Shown here piece after piece: positions 45,601-55,223 of a stretch of DNA of 64,000 bases. The position numbers were made by a program, and so were the translations under genes. This stretch comes from an uncultured Clostridia bacterium. Its GTDB lineage: Bacteria > Bacillota > Clostridia > RUG12999. The stretch covers positions 39,627 through 103,626 of the forward strand of contig CAKVOK010000003.1 of the NCBI GenBank assembly GCA_934792465.1, in the 5' to 3' direction. The notes under the pieces are model-generated. The model ran no database searches. It was not told the DNA's origin and saw only the letters and a list, made by a program, of their open reading frames with translations. Each line of letters starts with the position of its first letter. Within the stretch, counting starts at the first letter, position 1.

Positions 45601-48025
45601 CCACGATTTGGGCATTGAAAACGTCAAGGTTATCTTGAAAAATCAATACAGCTGGAAATCAAGCGCAGGCGCTTTGGTCGGCAAAATAACGGACAATGCG
45701 GATATTGAACGCTGTTTCGTAAAAAATGTTGATTTCAGCGCAAGCTTCACAAGAACAAGCGAACTGGGCGAGATTGAAAACGGTGGCGGTATGGTAGGAT
45801 TCGTATACGGCGAGGGTGTTGAAATAAGAAACTGCTATTCGCAGGGCTACAGCGAAACCGTTGCGTCCGGCGGACTCAAAATCAATAACAATGACGGCGG
45901 TCTTTTGGGAAGAGCCGACAATGCCGGCATGATTGAAAACTGCTATTCCGATACGACAATAGGCCGTATATTGGGGTGGATACCGTCAAAAAACTGCTAT
46001 GTAAATTCAAACGGCGCAGAATGGCCGGACGGATACACATGGCCGGGACTTATAATGTCGGTAACCGGAATAGGCTATAATTGGAGCAGCGACTTCATTC
46101 CGAATAATGATATAGGACCGTCGCTTAAGTGGGAAAATTCAAACGGCTACAGACAGCTTGTTCCCGGCGGAAATATGAGTATTTCGGCACGTCAGGCAAA
46201 CTATATGTTCGGAATAAGCGGCGCGGAAATCCTCACGGGCAGAGAACACAGGGACGGAAGTACGGTGCTTAAGCTCCCGGCAAATCAAACATTGAAATAT
46301 CCCGTTGATTTAACGGCGGGCGAATATTACAGAGTATCTTTCAAAGTAAAGGCAGATACAAAAACCGATATTTCATGGTCGCTCGGCGCAAGAGATTTGG
46401 CGGCGGAGCTTCGTGACGCAACGGCTGACAACGCATGGAAAACAAAGGCTGTTCTCGTAAAAGCGGCTGAAAGCGGCATACAAAATCTTGCTATAGGCGC
46501 AGCGAACGAAATGCTTGTTGATGATGTTAAAGTGATGAAAGTAAATGCAGATACGGAAGCTGCGGCACTAAACGAAAGCATCGACTTAAGCTATCAGAAG
46601 CTTGACGTTATAGATTGCGATATAAAGCTTGACCAAACCATATGCGACGGTATAGAGGTTATATACAACAGTGAAAGCATTGACGAATACGGCAGACTTA
46701 CGGAAAAAAGACCGATAGGCTTCGGGACGCTTGAAGAGCAGTTCGCAGCAACGGCGAGAGTAGATGACATAACGGTAAGCAAAAGCATGAATGTCAAAAT
46801 CGTTGAGCGTGAACCTATAGATATACTGGATATGGGCTTGCTGGATTCGGCAGGCAACACGGTATACGGCATTGAAACGGCGGCAAGGATAGGCACGGTT
46901 GAACTGGATATTAATGCAGAGGGCAAAAACGCTGTGCTTTATGCGGCACTTTATAAAAACGGAAAGCTTGTAAACCTCAAAACGGCAACGGTTTCGGGAA
47001 CGGCGGCAGTGCTTAATATGCCTGTTGAAAACGCAGACAAAATTAAAATGTTCGTGCTTGAGAAAAATACTGCTGCACCTCTTGCAAAGGTCGAAGAAAC
47101 GGGAGATATATTGTCGGACAGCGCAAAGGTTACAATCCGCACGATAGGCGACTCGATTTGTCAGACATATGAAAACAATACACCGCTCAAGGGCTGGGGT
47201 CAGAAGATAGGCAATCAATTCACTTCAAACGTAACGGTTGACAACACATTGTCAAGAAGCGGAATGAGCGCTTACGAATTTTTGATGAACGAGGAAAACA
47301 GATTCGGCAAGCTTATGGCAAGACTTGAAAAAGGCGATTACGTTTTAATTCAGCTGAGCCATAACGACAGAGGGAAAGGTACAAAAGACGAATTCCGTCT
47401 GTATCTTAACCAGTTCATTTCAGGAGCAAGACAAAAAGGCGCAACCCCTGTTCTTATAACCCCTCCGGACGAGTTTTATGCGGCAACGAATACAAAAGCG
47501 GCAGACGGTATTCATTATGTTGCGGAATCCAAATTGTTGGGTTATCCGGATGTAATGCGTGAGCTTGCAGCGGAAAGAAATGTTCCGCTTATAGATTTTA
47601 ACAGGGAATGTCTTGATTTAATGGCAGAAGTGGGTCTTGACGGCATAAGAGAAACAGGATATTTCATCGGAACGGATGCAGATCCGCTCCACTTCACATC
47701 GGCAGGAGCTGAATGGATTGCCTCGTCAGTTGCCAAAGGGCTTGAAAAACTCGGACTTCCGATTGCAAAATTCATAAAAACAAATGACCCCGACCTTTCG
47801 GGAGTGAATGTACTTTCGGCAGAAAACGCAACCTTTAAGGTTGCGTCTTCCGCCGGAACAAAAACGGCAAACGAAGCTGTTGACGGTGATATAGTAACGG
47901 CTGTGGGTATAGGCGATTACAACGGTGAGCCGATTTTTGACATAAACGGCGAAAACGGCGGAGAATATATTATGCTCATGACGGCGGAGGTAAAATCGCC
48001 GGTCCGATGGAGCGTGTCAAACTGA
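42689..48025 (+). CDS. Giant GLUG-repeat/SGNH-esterase protein, N-terminal part of a frameshifted gene
   Basis: Start at ATG 42689 (GGAAGGAG upstream; signal peptide MRKIICSILTLVMILSTVC). Four GLUG-type long repeats follow, with PFKG-FDGNG signatures near residues 85, 366, 658 and 940. A CBM-like domain (about 1150-1285) and a beta domain (1290-1470) lead to an SGNH esterase (TIGDSICQTY near 1485; QLSHNDRGKG; DADPLHFTSAGAEW), all parallel to the protein at 20954. After the esterase comes the first 70 residues of the discoidin-like domain known from 34668 and 38650 (GVNVLSAENATFKVASSAG, then YIMLMTAE). The frame then breaks and stops at 48025. The missing rest continues in the overlapping frame from 48004. 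In an intact form the gene would encode roughly 2845 residues. Confidence 0.82.
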   Translation: MRKIICSILTLVMILSTVCVNTVSAAETVNIGTAAELISAAAAINASSNGGEGTTYNLTADINLGGALWSTIIGSEAKPFKGTFDGNGHVITNYKFNCTENSGVYYGLFGVVGGNGHITCLGVEKVSANIPAAWCYPDGYGAIAGKLTDNAKISECYAKKISLSLSHGNGTNGNFEAAGAIAAIAEGSGVTVESCYSTGSIFNEAEANYDAGIVGMLLSWNKIDKCYSDSTIGRIGKTDYPSRYNEGTISNCYYVANAPWPAGDYVGEKTAAGDLASKISNLGSAFVSISGAAPILKWEQGRTLLSGSGTASDPYLVSTSEDLENVAAFGTAENLYFRLENNIDLNGAVWNGFIGTDASPFKGKFDGNGKIISNFILNPLGGMSSGLFGVIGGNAEIHDLGVKDVYVEQLIDGWEVIAGGMVGKVTDKAKITSCFVKDIEMIGTFTEGGERFAYGGGLAGQLKGSGAEIKNCYVLNWSSNGKINNDSALVGGTLSGEDKITNCYANAMITIYLNATSPDSVITNTYYSYTGALPWPYAGSQGNQGSAYWYGYAGTRVEDSELKALAPTLGAGFAADTGRVNSGYPLLSWEEKGEISEMVGDGSQANPYKISNVYHLAIVSEMTETDGKYFELTNDIDFGGSVWSETVGTANSPFKGSFNGNGYAFKNYKVNAVPNMAKGIFGVVGGNAVIEKTGTIGSSAELSIDGWETAYGALIGRLTDNARVSECYSRKAYIKTNYGGGRFKFGGGLIGTIDSAAAMVTNCYSVGSEFVGDIDNDAGLVGGVISVDPVITNCYTDMYLVRFGKGMGKNTTNCYYVADAPWPGTNPTDSAGWYAGTKVDEYTMKNKAADLGSAYVRDITAENSGYPIFTWQAKSAEIEGEGTYANPFLIKSKADLAYASINTNTEGIYYRLENDIDLGGEVWATYFGALETIPFKGDFDGNGHVIRNYNIELNSDISAGLFAYVSGEAYIHDLGIENVKVILKNQYSWKSSAGALVGKITDNADIERCFVKNVDFSASFTRTSELGEIENGGGMVGFVYGEGVEIRNCYSQGYSETVASGGLKINNNDGGLLGRADNAGMIENCYSDTTIGRILGWIPSKNCYVNSNGAEWPDGYTWPGLIMSVTGIGYNWSSDFIPNNDIGPSLKWENSNGYRQLVPGGNMSISARQANYMFGISGAEILTGREHRDGSTVLKLPANQTLKYPVDLTAGEYYRVSFKVKADTKTDISWSLGARDLAAELRDATADNAWKTKAVLVKAAESGIQNLAIGAANEMLVDDVKVMKVNADTEAAALNESIDLSYQKLDVIDCDIKLDQTICDGIEVIYNSESIDEYGRLTEKRPIGFGTLEEQFAATARVDDITVSKSMNVKIVEREPIDILDMGLLDSAGNTVYGIETAARIGTVELDINAEGKNAVLYAALYKNGKLVNLKTATVSGTAAVLNMPVENADKIKMFVLEKNTAAPLAKVEETGDILSDSAKVTIRTIGDSICQTYENNTPLKGWGQKIGNQFTSNVTVDNTLSRSGMSAYEFLMNEENRFGKLMARLEKGDYVLIQLSHNDRGKGTKDEFRLYLNQFISGARQKGATPVLITPPDEFYAATNTKAADGIHYVAESKLLGYPDVMRELAAERNVPLIDFNRECLDLMAEVGLDGIRETGYFIGTDADPLHFTSAGAEWIASSVAKGLEKLGLPIAKFIKTNDPDLSGVNVLSAENATFKVASSAGTKTANEAVDGDIVTAVGIGDYNGEPIFDINGENGGEYIMLMTAEVKSPVRWSVSN

Positions 48026-51000
48026 ATTATGAGTTTGGCACGGTAATGGATGCCGATACCGTATATACATACGGTACGGGAACATATCTCAATAAATCCG
48101 TTATACCGTGGCCGGAGGGACTTGAAATTTTTGTCAGCGATACGGGAGAAAGCGGCACGTGGAGCATGGTATACGGTGCGAATAGCCTGAAAGGGAAAAT
48201 ACGCACCGAAAAACGTCCCGAAACGCTTATTGATGCGAGGGGAGGAAAAAGAACATATTATGTATTTCCTTTTGATGAACCCGTTACGGCAAAATATTTG
48301 AGAATAGGTATAAAAGGTATTAAACCTTGGCTCGGTGCTATCAATATTCCCGAAATAGAAATTTTCGGCAGTGCGGAAAATCTTGAAGCACAAAATTTCA
48401 GAAAGATTACGATGAACGTGCCGGATACGGCAAAAGCAAAAATTTCGGGAACAGGCACGGCAGGTGACAGCTATGCGCTTTCGGGCAGCGAGGTAAAGAT
48501 AGAAGTAACTCCTAAAGATGAATATCGGGTGAAGTCGGTTAAATTAAACGGAAATCCGCTGCGCAGAAACGGTACGCAGTACGGCTTTACAATGCCCGAT
48601 GAGGCTGTAACCGTTGATGTGGAATGTGAGCTTAAACCTGAGGAAAATACGAATTTGAAATTGGTATCCTCGTCTGTTGACGGAGGAAACGCAGTTTCGA
48701 GAGAAACGGTTCCGGTGATAACGTTTGATTTTAATTTGAAAATCGGTGATGTGAGCCGCAGTATGATAACGGTGAACGGCAAAAGCGATTCGGGACTTGT
48801 TCAGCACGCTTTTAAAGATGTACTGAATCCGACAAAGCTTCATGTAGTGCTGTTCGGCGACAAGCTTGAACCGAATACGGCATACAGGGTTGCCGTAAAA
48901 GATACATTGAAATCGTCGGGCGGTATGCCGCTTTCGGGCGAGGCAGCCGAGTATATAACCACTTCTGCGGATTATAGCGGAGTTGCGGAAAATAGTCCGG
49001 GATACACATGGAACAAAAATATAAGTGCGGTATCAATAGACAGATACAACAGCAACGACAGCGAATGGCAGCAAATCCCGGCAGTTACGCAGGAGCTGCG
49101 AGATATGGGAGAATCAGGCGGCGAGGGCGGTCAGTGGATGCAGGCTATAGAAGCCGATAATGTTGACGGTCAGCTTTTGTTCGGCGGTGTTGATATCGGC
49201 AGTATCGTCCGTTCAACGGACGGCGGAAAATCGTGGCACAGAAGTGCGTCGGGATTTATGGCGGTAGGCTGCGTCGATATTAAAATCGACCCGAACAACA
49301 AAAACAGAGTTTTGGCTATAGGTTCTTGCTCAAATTCTGCGGTTTGCGGAATTTATCTCTCGGAGGATATGGGAACAACGTGGAAACAAGTTCATTCATA
49401 TATATTCAACGGTCAGCGTGATACAAGAAAGCAGATTGCATGGGATAAATCAAGCTACAGCGAGGCTTTGGGCGGCAGCAGGATTGCGTATTGGTCAAAT
49501 ATGTATAATCTTGTGGCACCGAATGAAAGCTTTGATCAGACGTGGGTTAAGCCGAAGTCAGACAGGGTAGGCGGTCTTTACAAAACAACAAACGGCGGCA
49601 AAAGCTGGTTTCTTGTAAATTCGGAGATGTCGGACAGCGTTGTTGAAGTAAATCCTCTGGACGGCACGGTTTATGTCGGCAACAAGAACGGATTTTTCAG
49701 AAGTACGGATGGCGGCGTAACCTTCGAACAGATTATATCGGGTGAACCTATTATGGGGCTTGATGTTATAGAAACAAGACCGAACAATGTTTATATTAAC
49801 AATAACAGCGGAGTTTTGGTTTCCGAGGACGGCGGCAGAACCTTTGAAGCAGTGCCGGCAATAGGATTTCCGAGCAGACACGGTTATGAGCTGGAAGATG
49901 TAAGAAATATAACGAGAGATTTGGCGATAAGTCCGGCAAATCCGGATTATATGCTTGTGGACAGCCGTGATTATATCCATTACAATAACCACAGATATTT
50001 CAGCCATGACGGCGGCAGAACATGGACGGAATGTGTTGATGACAAGTCAAAGGATTTCTTCTTCAACCACAACCGTCAGCATCCGTTCGCATGGCATCCG
50101 ACTGATGAAAACAAGGTATGGTCCTTGGGCGGCGACTGGATAACCTCCAGCTCGAACGGCGGCGAAACCTTTATCTGGGACGCCAACGGCTACTGCGGAA
50201 CACCTCCGGGCGGAAGATTTAATTTCAATCCGTACAATACCGATTTGATATTCGCGGGCGCACAGGATTTGCTCGGAATATTAAGCACAAACGGCGGCTA
50301 TACGTGGAAACCGATAAAACCGGAAAACGGCGGTGGATTCGGCTGCGCATACGGCTCAGTTGCATTGGACGAAAACACTCTTGTGGCGGCAATTGCAGAC
50401 GGCTGGTATGAGGGCAGAACCCTGAGAGTAAGTACGGACGGCGGCGAAACTTTCGGCGGGCCGGGACTCGAACTCAAGCTCGGCTATGCAAGGCGTGCAA
50501 CGTCGTTTTGGTTATCACCGAGCGACCCCGATACGGTAATCGCCGGAGAATATATAAGTCACGACAGGGCGCAGACCTGGAACGAAATGACGGGCTGCAA
50601 TTTTGTTCTTGCGGTGAATTATTATCATAATAAGGAGCTGTGGGGACTTTACAAAGAAAATCATGAAGAATACATCGTATGTTCTTACGACAACGGCGAA
50701 ACGTGGTATCCGTTCGCAAAGAGCATACTTGATGATGCAAGAATTAAATATGATGAGGCAACAAACTATATGTATGCCGAGGGTATGCACGTATGGGATT
50801 TGGAATATGACGGCATAAACGATATTTTGTATTATATTCCGGGTCACAGAAATACGGGCATGACGATTATAAAGATTAAAGACAACGAACAGATTAATAT
50901 CGGCAATAATGCGAATATGTCGGAAAAGACGGGAGCGAGATTTTTCCATACAATGGCGATAGATCCGAGGCATCCGGAGATTTTATATACGGGCTGCTAC

Positions 51001-51225
51001 GATACGATTCGCCAGGATACGGCGGTTCAGCGTTCATGTGACGGAGGAGAAACGTTCCAAACCTTGACGGCAGAGGGAGCGTCAACATCAATCGTTAAAA
51101 CAGGACCGAGTGCAGGTTCGGGAGTGGAAACGCTTGTTGTTCATCCCGAAACAGGTGATTTGTGGATGTGGGCGAGTGCGGAAGGTATTTGGAAATTCCC
51201 TGCACCGTATAAAAACAGCAAATAG
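48007..51225 (+). CDS. C-terminal part of the frameshifted gene: discoidin remainder, Ig-like, BNR propeller
   Basis: This frame begins in the middle of the discoidin-like domain (MERVKLNYEFG matches MERVKMNYEY of the protein at 34668). It has no ribosome site and no signal peptide, so it is not an independent gene; ATG 48007 is only the first Met after the break. It continues through PWLGAINIPEIEIFG, two Ig-like domains (about residues 130-330) and directly into the propeller (from about 350) with its Asp boxes, HNRQHPFAWHPTD and GYCGTPPGGR. Unlike the two paralogues it has no SLH block between Ig domain and propeller. If the frameshift is real the propeller is not made, or only poorly; if it is a sequencing error the whole is one giant fusion protein. 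Confidence 0.8.
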   Translation: MERVKLNYEFGTVMDADTVYTYGTGTYLNKSVIPWPEGLEIFVSDTGESGTWSMVYGANSLKGKIRTEKRPETLIDARGGKRTYYVFPFDEPVTAKYLRIGIKGIKPWLGAINIPEIEIFGSAENLEAQNFRKITMNVPDTAKAKISGTGTAGDSYALSGSEVKIEVTPKDEYRVKSVKLNGNPLRRNGTQYGFTMPDEAVTVDVECELKPEENTNLKLVSSSVDGGNAVSRETVPVITFDFNLKIGDVSRSMITVNGKSDSGLVQHAFKDVLNPTKLHVVLFGDKLEPNTAYRVAVKDTLKSSGGMPLSGEAAEYITTSADYSGVAENSPGYTWNKNISAVSIDRYNSNDSEWQQIPAVTQELRDMGESGGEGGQWMQAIEADNVDGQLLFGGVDIGSIVRSTDGGKSWHRSASGFMAVGCVDIKIDPNNKNRVLAIGSCSNSAVCGIYLSEDMGTTWKQVHSYIFNGQRDTRKQIAWDKSSYSEALGGSRIAYWSNMYNLVAPNESFDQTWVKPKSDRVGGLYKTTNGGKSWFLVNSEMSDSVVEVNPLDGTVYVGNKNGFFRSTDGGVTFEQIISGEPIMGLDVIETRPNNVYINNNSGVLVSEDGGRTFEAVPAIGFPSRHGYELEDVRNITRDLAISPANPDYMLVDSRDYIHYNNHRYFSHDGGRTWTECVDDKSKDFFFNHNRQHPFAWHPTDENKVWSLGGDWITSSSNGGETFIWDANGYCGTPPGGRFNFNPYNTDLIFAGAQDLLGILSTNGGYTWKPIKPENGGGFGCAYGSVALDENTLVAAIADGWYEGRTLRVSTDGGETFGGPGLELKLGYARRATSFWLSPSDPDTVIAGEYISHDRAQTWNEMTGCNFVLAVNYYHNKELWGLYKENHEEYIVCSYDNGETWYPFAKSILDDARIKYDEATNYMYAEGMHVWDLEYDGINDILYYIPGHRNTGMTIIKIKDNEQINIGNNANMSEKTGARFFHTMAIDPRHPEILYTGCYDTIRQDTAVQRSCDGGETFQTLTAEGASTSIVKTGPSAGSGVETLVVHPETGDLWMWASAEGIWKFPAPYKNSK

Positions 51226-51245
51226 AGAAAGGATTGAAAAGCAAT

Positions 51246-54200
51246 ATGAAAAAAACTTTAAGTTTTTTGCTTGTAATTTGTATGATGATACTGTCGCTCG
51301 GCACGGGCGTTGTTGCGGCAGGCAGCGGAACAAGCGAAGCAGACCCGATTTTAATCGGAACTGCCGATGAACTGAAAGCACTTGCGGCTGAAATTTCGGC
51401 TGACGGAAACGGAGGAGCCGGAAAGTTCTATCAGCTGACGGCTGACATAGATTTCGGCGGTGCGGTATGGTCATCATACATAGGAACAAAGGATAAACCG
51501 TTTAAAGGTACTTTTGACGGAAACGGAAAGGTAATTAAAAATTTTACTGTTAATATTCCGGCAGAAACTGCCAGCGGCATTTTCGGTATAATAAGCGGAA
51601 ATGCATATATCCATTCGGTGGGAGTTGAAAATGTTGTCGCAAATTATACAGTCGACTTGTGGCAAACAGCATACGGCGGCTTGGTCGGCAAGATGGAAAA
51701 CAACTCAAGAGTTGAAATGTGCTATGCGAAAGACGTGAAAATCACAACACAGTTCGGCGGCGGACAGTTTAAATTCGGCGCAGGTCTTGTCGGTCATATG
51801 CAAGACCCCGGTACAGCCGTAAGAAACTGCTATGCAACGAATATTACATTTGTCGGCGAGGTTGACTACAACTCGGGTCTTGTCGGCGGTATTTCAAAGG
51901 ATAAATCATCTGTAAATCCGAACGGTGCGGTTATCGAAAACTGTTATTCGGATTTGACATTGGTACGAAGCGATATAGGACAGGCGAGCGGAGTAAGAAA
52001 CAGCTTTTTTTCCGCCGATGCTCCGTGGCCTTTTGAAAATCCCGACAGCGGCGACGGTTACTATGCGGGTACGAAAGTAAGTATCGGTACATTGAAAAAC
52101 AAAGCGGCAGACTTGGGCGATGCATTTGCCGAGGATAACGGAATGACACTTAAAAACAACGGATTCCCGATTTTGAGTTGGCAGGTAGATACCAAAGAGG
52201 GAACGGGAGATGCGTCTATAGAATCCTCAACGCCGTCAAACGGTGCGGAGGGAATATCGCCGTTTAATGTAACGGTAACTCTCGTTACCGACAGATATAT
52301 CAAAACGGCAGACGTTCTTGCGGACGGCGGTATGGTTGTAACACCGGCGGCGGAATTTAGCGTAGCAGACAGCGGAAACGAATATACGGATACCGTAAAA
52401 ATCGTATTCGCTCAGCTTGATTTCAATACGGAATACACGGTAAGCTTCGGCGAAAACGTAAGAACAATAACAGACGCCGGCGTAACGGGCAGCGTTACAT
52501 TTAAGACAATGGCGGACCGCCCGTCATTCGATGTGGTTGAAACAACTCCGTCAAACGGTGCGGAGGGAATAGAGAACGAGGGAACGGTAGTTAAAGCGTC
52601 ATATTCTCTTCCGATAGATTTTGATACGGTTGACGGCAATATATCTGTAACACCGAACGCTTCTTTTGAAGTGAAAAAAGGTGCGAATGATTTTGAAATA
52701 GAAATTTCATTCACGGAAAATCTCGAACCTTTAACACGGTATACAATTGATTTTTCATCGAATGTAAAATCAATTTACGGCGATGAGGGTATAGCGTCAA
52801 GTATGAGCTTTACAACAAAAAAAGGCTTTGTAAACCTGGTTAAAAACGGAGATATGGAGAACACCTCAAGACTTGCCGATTTTTATACCTCAAACGGCGA
52901 TAATGCGGGATTTTTGTCTTTTGTTTCCGAAACGGAACTCAAGGGCAAAACAAACAGCGTTTTGTGTCTTAGCCCGGGGTGGGGCGACCAGCCGGTAAAT
53001 GCGGTAAATTCCATAACGGAAGCAGGCAAATATTATATGTCCGCATGGGTTAAGAGCGACGAAGCACAGAGAATAAGCATGACTACGTATATAGCGTCAA
53101 CGGACACATGGTCTACGATATCGTATGACCTCGAAGCAGGCAAATGGACGTTCCTCGACAGAGAGATAGACATAGCGGCGGCAGCTACGGAGGTTACAAT
53201 CCGTGCGGTTGGCGGCAAGAAAATGTATGTGGACGACTGGAGCATTTACGATATAAATCTTGCACCGAGTGCGGCACCGGAAATCGTATCCGCTACGGTT
53301 GAAAACGGAGCTGTCAACGTAAGTCCGAGAGGATTAAATGAAGAAATAATATTCAATGTTCCCGTAAGACAGGGTACGTTAAAGGATATAAAATTCTCGA
53401 ATAATTCCAAGATAAAGAAAATTGATTTCGACGTAAGCGACCTTAAAAAATGTACGGTAGAATTCAATTCTCTCGACAACGGTGCGGATTACACACTGGA
53501 TTTGAGAGCCGTTAAAAGTATGAGCGGAGAAGCTCTTTCAAACGGAATTATCAGATTCAAGACAATAGCGGTAGAAGAAAAAGATGCGACTGTTGTATCG
53601 ACCGTTCCGGCGAACGGCGCAGCGGGAATACGCAGAAAGGATATTAAAATCGAAATTGTATTCGATTTGCCGATAGAACCCGATTCGGTTTCAAATATCA
53701 CGGTAACACCGGATATAGGCGCAGCCGCAAAGGTGGAAAACAACGACCTTACAAAATGCATTATAGATGTAAACAAACAGCTTTTCAAGAGCAACACCGT
53801 TTATACGGTGAATGTACCGAATACGGTGAAAACAATCAACGGCTATTCGGCAACACCTTACAGCTTTACATTCTCAACAATTAACGAAGCAGACACCGTT
53901 AAGATATTTAACGATGCAAGGGGCGATGCCGCTGCAATGAAGATTGCCGTAAATGAGATTTATGAGGAATTTGAAAACAAAAGTATTCCTTACGAATACG
54001 TAAAGGCAAGCATTGCGGCAAGCGAGGATAAAATTTACGAACTTCTTGCGGTATCGGCTGAGGCGGCAACCTTAACAGAAGTTGAAAACGCCTTAAACGG
54101 TGCGTCACTTAACGTTATTTTGTCAAGCGACAAAAAAGAAGAGGGAATGAAAAAAATTCTTTCTTCAAGCGGCGGAATTTTCAACAAGGGTACAGAAAAA

Positions 54201-55196
54201 ATTTATAATACATGGCTTACAAATGAAGCTCAAAACAGCGTTGTATCAACGGCGGAAGCAAATAAAGACAAACCGTATACGGAATTTGTTAATACCGTAA
54301 CCGAAGATATAATTTGCAAAAGCTTTAAATGTATAGGCGGCGCAAAAGGCATAGAAGAGCTTCTTAAAACATCTAAAGACAGCTTCACGGATTCAAACAG
54401 TATAGATGCCCTGTTAAAAAAAGCGGATGAAAGCGGCAACGCTGACAAAATATATGAAAGACTTCAGGGTATTGCGCCCAACAGCCTATCTGAAATCAAA
54501 TCAAAGCTGTCAGATGCCATAGATGCCGAAAAAGACAGCAATAACGGCGGCGGAAGCAGCGGCGGAGGCGGCGGCTCAAGCTCGGGTTCGGTCAGAGGCA
54601 GTGTAAACGGCGGTGTTATTTATGCCGAAAAACCGAATACGCAAGAAAAATCCGATGAAGTATTTACAGACTTGGGCGGCGTAAGCTGGGCAAAAGAAAG
54701 CATCATAAGATTGTACGACAAGGGTATCATAAACGGAAAAGGCGAAAAAGCTTATTGGCCGGACGATACGCTGACACGTGCGGAATTTGCAAAAATGGCG
54801 GTTCTGGCAAGCGGAGGACTTATAAACGGTGCAAAGGCGGACTTTGCCGATGTAAGCACTTCCGACTGGAGCTATCCGTATATAGCAAGCGCATACGAAA
54901 TGAACCTCATTTCGGGTATGGGCAATAATATGTTTGGCGGGAATATGTCCATAACTCGTGAAGATATGGCGGTAATTCTCGCAAAAATGGCAGAAAATGC
55001 CGGAATGAAAATCACAGGAAATGCTGCGGACTTCAGCGATTCGGCAGAAATTTTCGATTATGCAAAAACGGCTGTTTCATATCTCAGCGGCATCGGTATT
55101 ATCAACGGTACGGGCGGCGGCAAATTCAGTCCGAAATCTTTTGCGACACGTGCCGAAGCGGCTGTTATATTCGACAGATTTTTGCAGGCGCAGTAA
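51246..55196 (+). CDS. Surface protein: one GLUG repeat, Ig-like domains, CBM-like, helical region, three SLH repeats
   Basis: Start at ATG 51246 (MKKTLSFLLVICMMILSL signal peptide); the TTG at 51234 directly abuts the AAAGGA site and is less likely. One GLUG long repeat (residues 25-310, PFKGTFDGNGKVI) is followed by two Big_5-like Ig domains (STPSNGAEGISP near 325; TTPSNGAEGIENEG near 430). Then come a CBM-like domain (VNLVKNGDMENTSRL, to YVDDWSIYD; 530-680) and two further Ig domains (680-880). An alpha-helical, charged region (885-1090) and a Gly/Ser linker GGGSSGGGGGSSSGS near 1100 precede three SLH repeats to the end (TRAEFAKMAV, TREDMAVILA, TRAEAAVIFD). SLH at the C-terminus anchors it to the wall. 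No catalytic domain is seen; it is probably a binding or scaffold protein. Confidence 0.82.
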   Translation: MKKTLSFLLVICMMILSLGTGVVAAGSGTSEADPILIGTADELKALAAEISADGNGGAGKFYQLTADIDFGGAVWSSYIGTKDKPFKGTFDGNGKVIKNFTVNIPAETASGIFGIISGNAYIHSVGVENVVANYTVDLWQTAYGGLVGKMENNSRVEMCYAKDVKITTQFGGGQFKFGAGLVGHMQDPGTAVRNCYATNITFVGEVDYNSGLVGGISKDKSSVNPNGAVIENCYSDLTLVRSDIGQASGVRNSFFSADAPWPFENPDSGDGYYAGTKVSIGTLKNKAADLGDAFAEDNGMTLKNNGFPILSWQVDTKEGTGDASIESSTPSNGAEGISPFNVTVTLVTDRYIKTADVLADGGMVVTPAAEFSVADSGNEYTDTVKIVFAQLDFNTEYTVSFGENVRTITDAGVTGSVTFKTMADRPSFDVVETTPSNGAEGIENEGTVVKASYSLPIDFDTVDGNISVTPNASFEVKKGANDFEIEISFTENLEPLTRYTIDFSSNVKSIYGDEGIASSMSFTTKKGFVNLVKNGDMENTSRLADFYTSNGDNAGFLSFVSETELKGKTNSVLCLSPGWGDQPVNAVNSITEAGKYYMSAWVKSDEAQRISMTTYIASTDTWSTISYDLEAGKWTFLDREIDIAAAATEVTIRAVGGKKMYVDDWSIYDINLAPSAAPEIVSATVENGAVNVSPRGLNEEIIFNVPVRQGTLKDIKFSNNSKIKKIDFDVSDLKKCTVEFNSLDNGADYTLDLRAVKSMSGEALSNGIIRFKTIAVEEKDATVVSTVPANGAAGIRRKDIKIEIVFDLPIEPDSVSNITVTPDIGAAAKVENNDLTKCIIDVNKQLFKSNTVYTVNVPNTVKTINGYSATPYSFTFSTINEADTVKIFNDARGDAAAMKIAVNEIYEEFENKSIPYEYVKASIAASEDKIYELLAVSAEAATLTEVENALNGASLNVILSSDKKEEGMKKILSSSGGIFNKGTEKIYNTWLTNEAQNSVVSTAEANKDKPYTEFVNTVTEDIICKSFKCIGGAKGIEELLKTSKDSFTDSNSIDALLKKADESGNADKIYERLQGIAPNSLSEIKSKLSDAIDAEKDSNNGGGSSGGGGGSSSGSVRGSVNGGVIYAEKPNTQEKSDEVFTDLGGVSWAKESIIRLYDKGIINGKGEKAYWPDDTLTRAEFAKMAVLASGGLINGAKADFADVSTSDWSYPYIASAYEMNLISGMGNNMFGGNMSITREDMAVILAKMAENAGMKITGNAADFSDSAEIFDYAKTAVSYLSGIGIINGTGGGKFSPKSFATRAEAAVIFDRFLQAQ

Positions 55197-55223
55197 TTTA
55201 TTGGGATGAGAGGAGAAGAACGC

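Noticed and set aside
47995..48010. Programmed -1 ribosomal frameshift
   Set aside because: No slippery heptamer of X XXY YYZ type and no obvious downstream pseudoknot are seen; a one-base deletion or error is simpler.
48007..51225. Independent gene starting at ATG 48007
   Set aside because: There is no ribosome site and no signal peptide, and it begins in mid-domain; it is better explained as the second half of a frameshifted gene.
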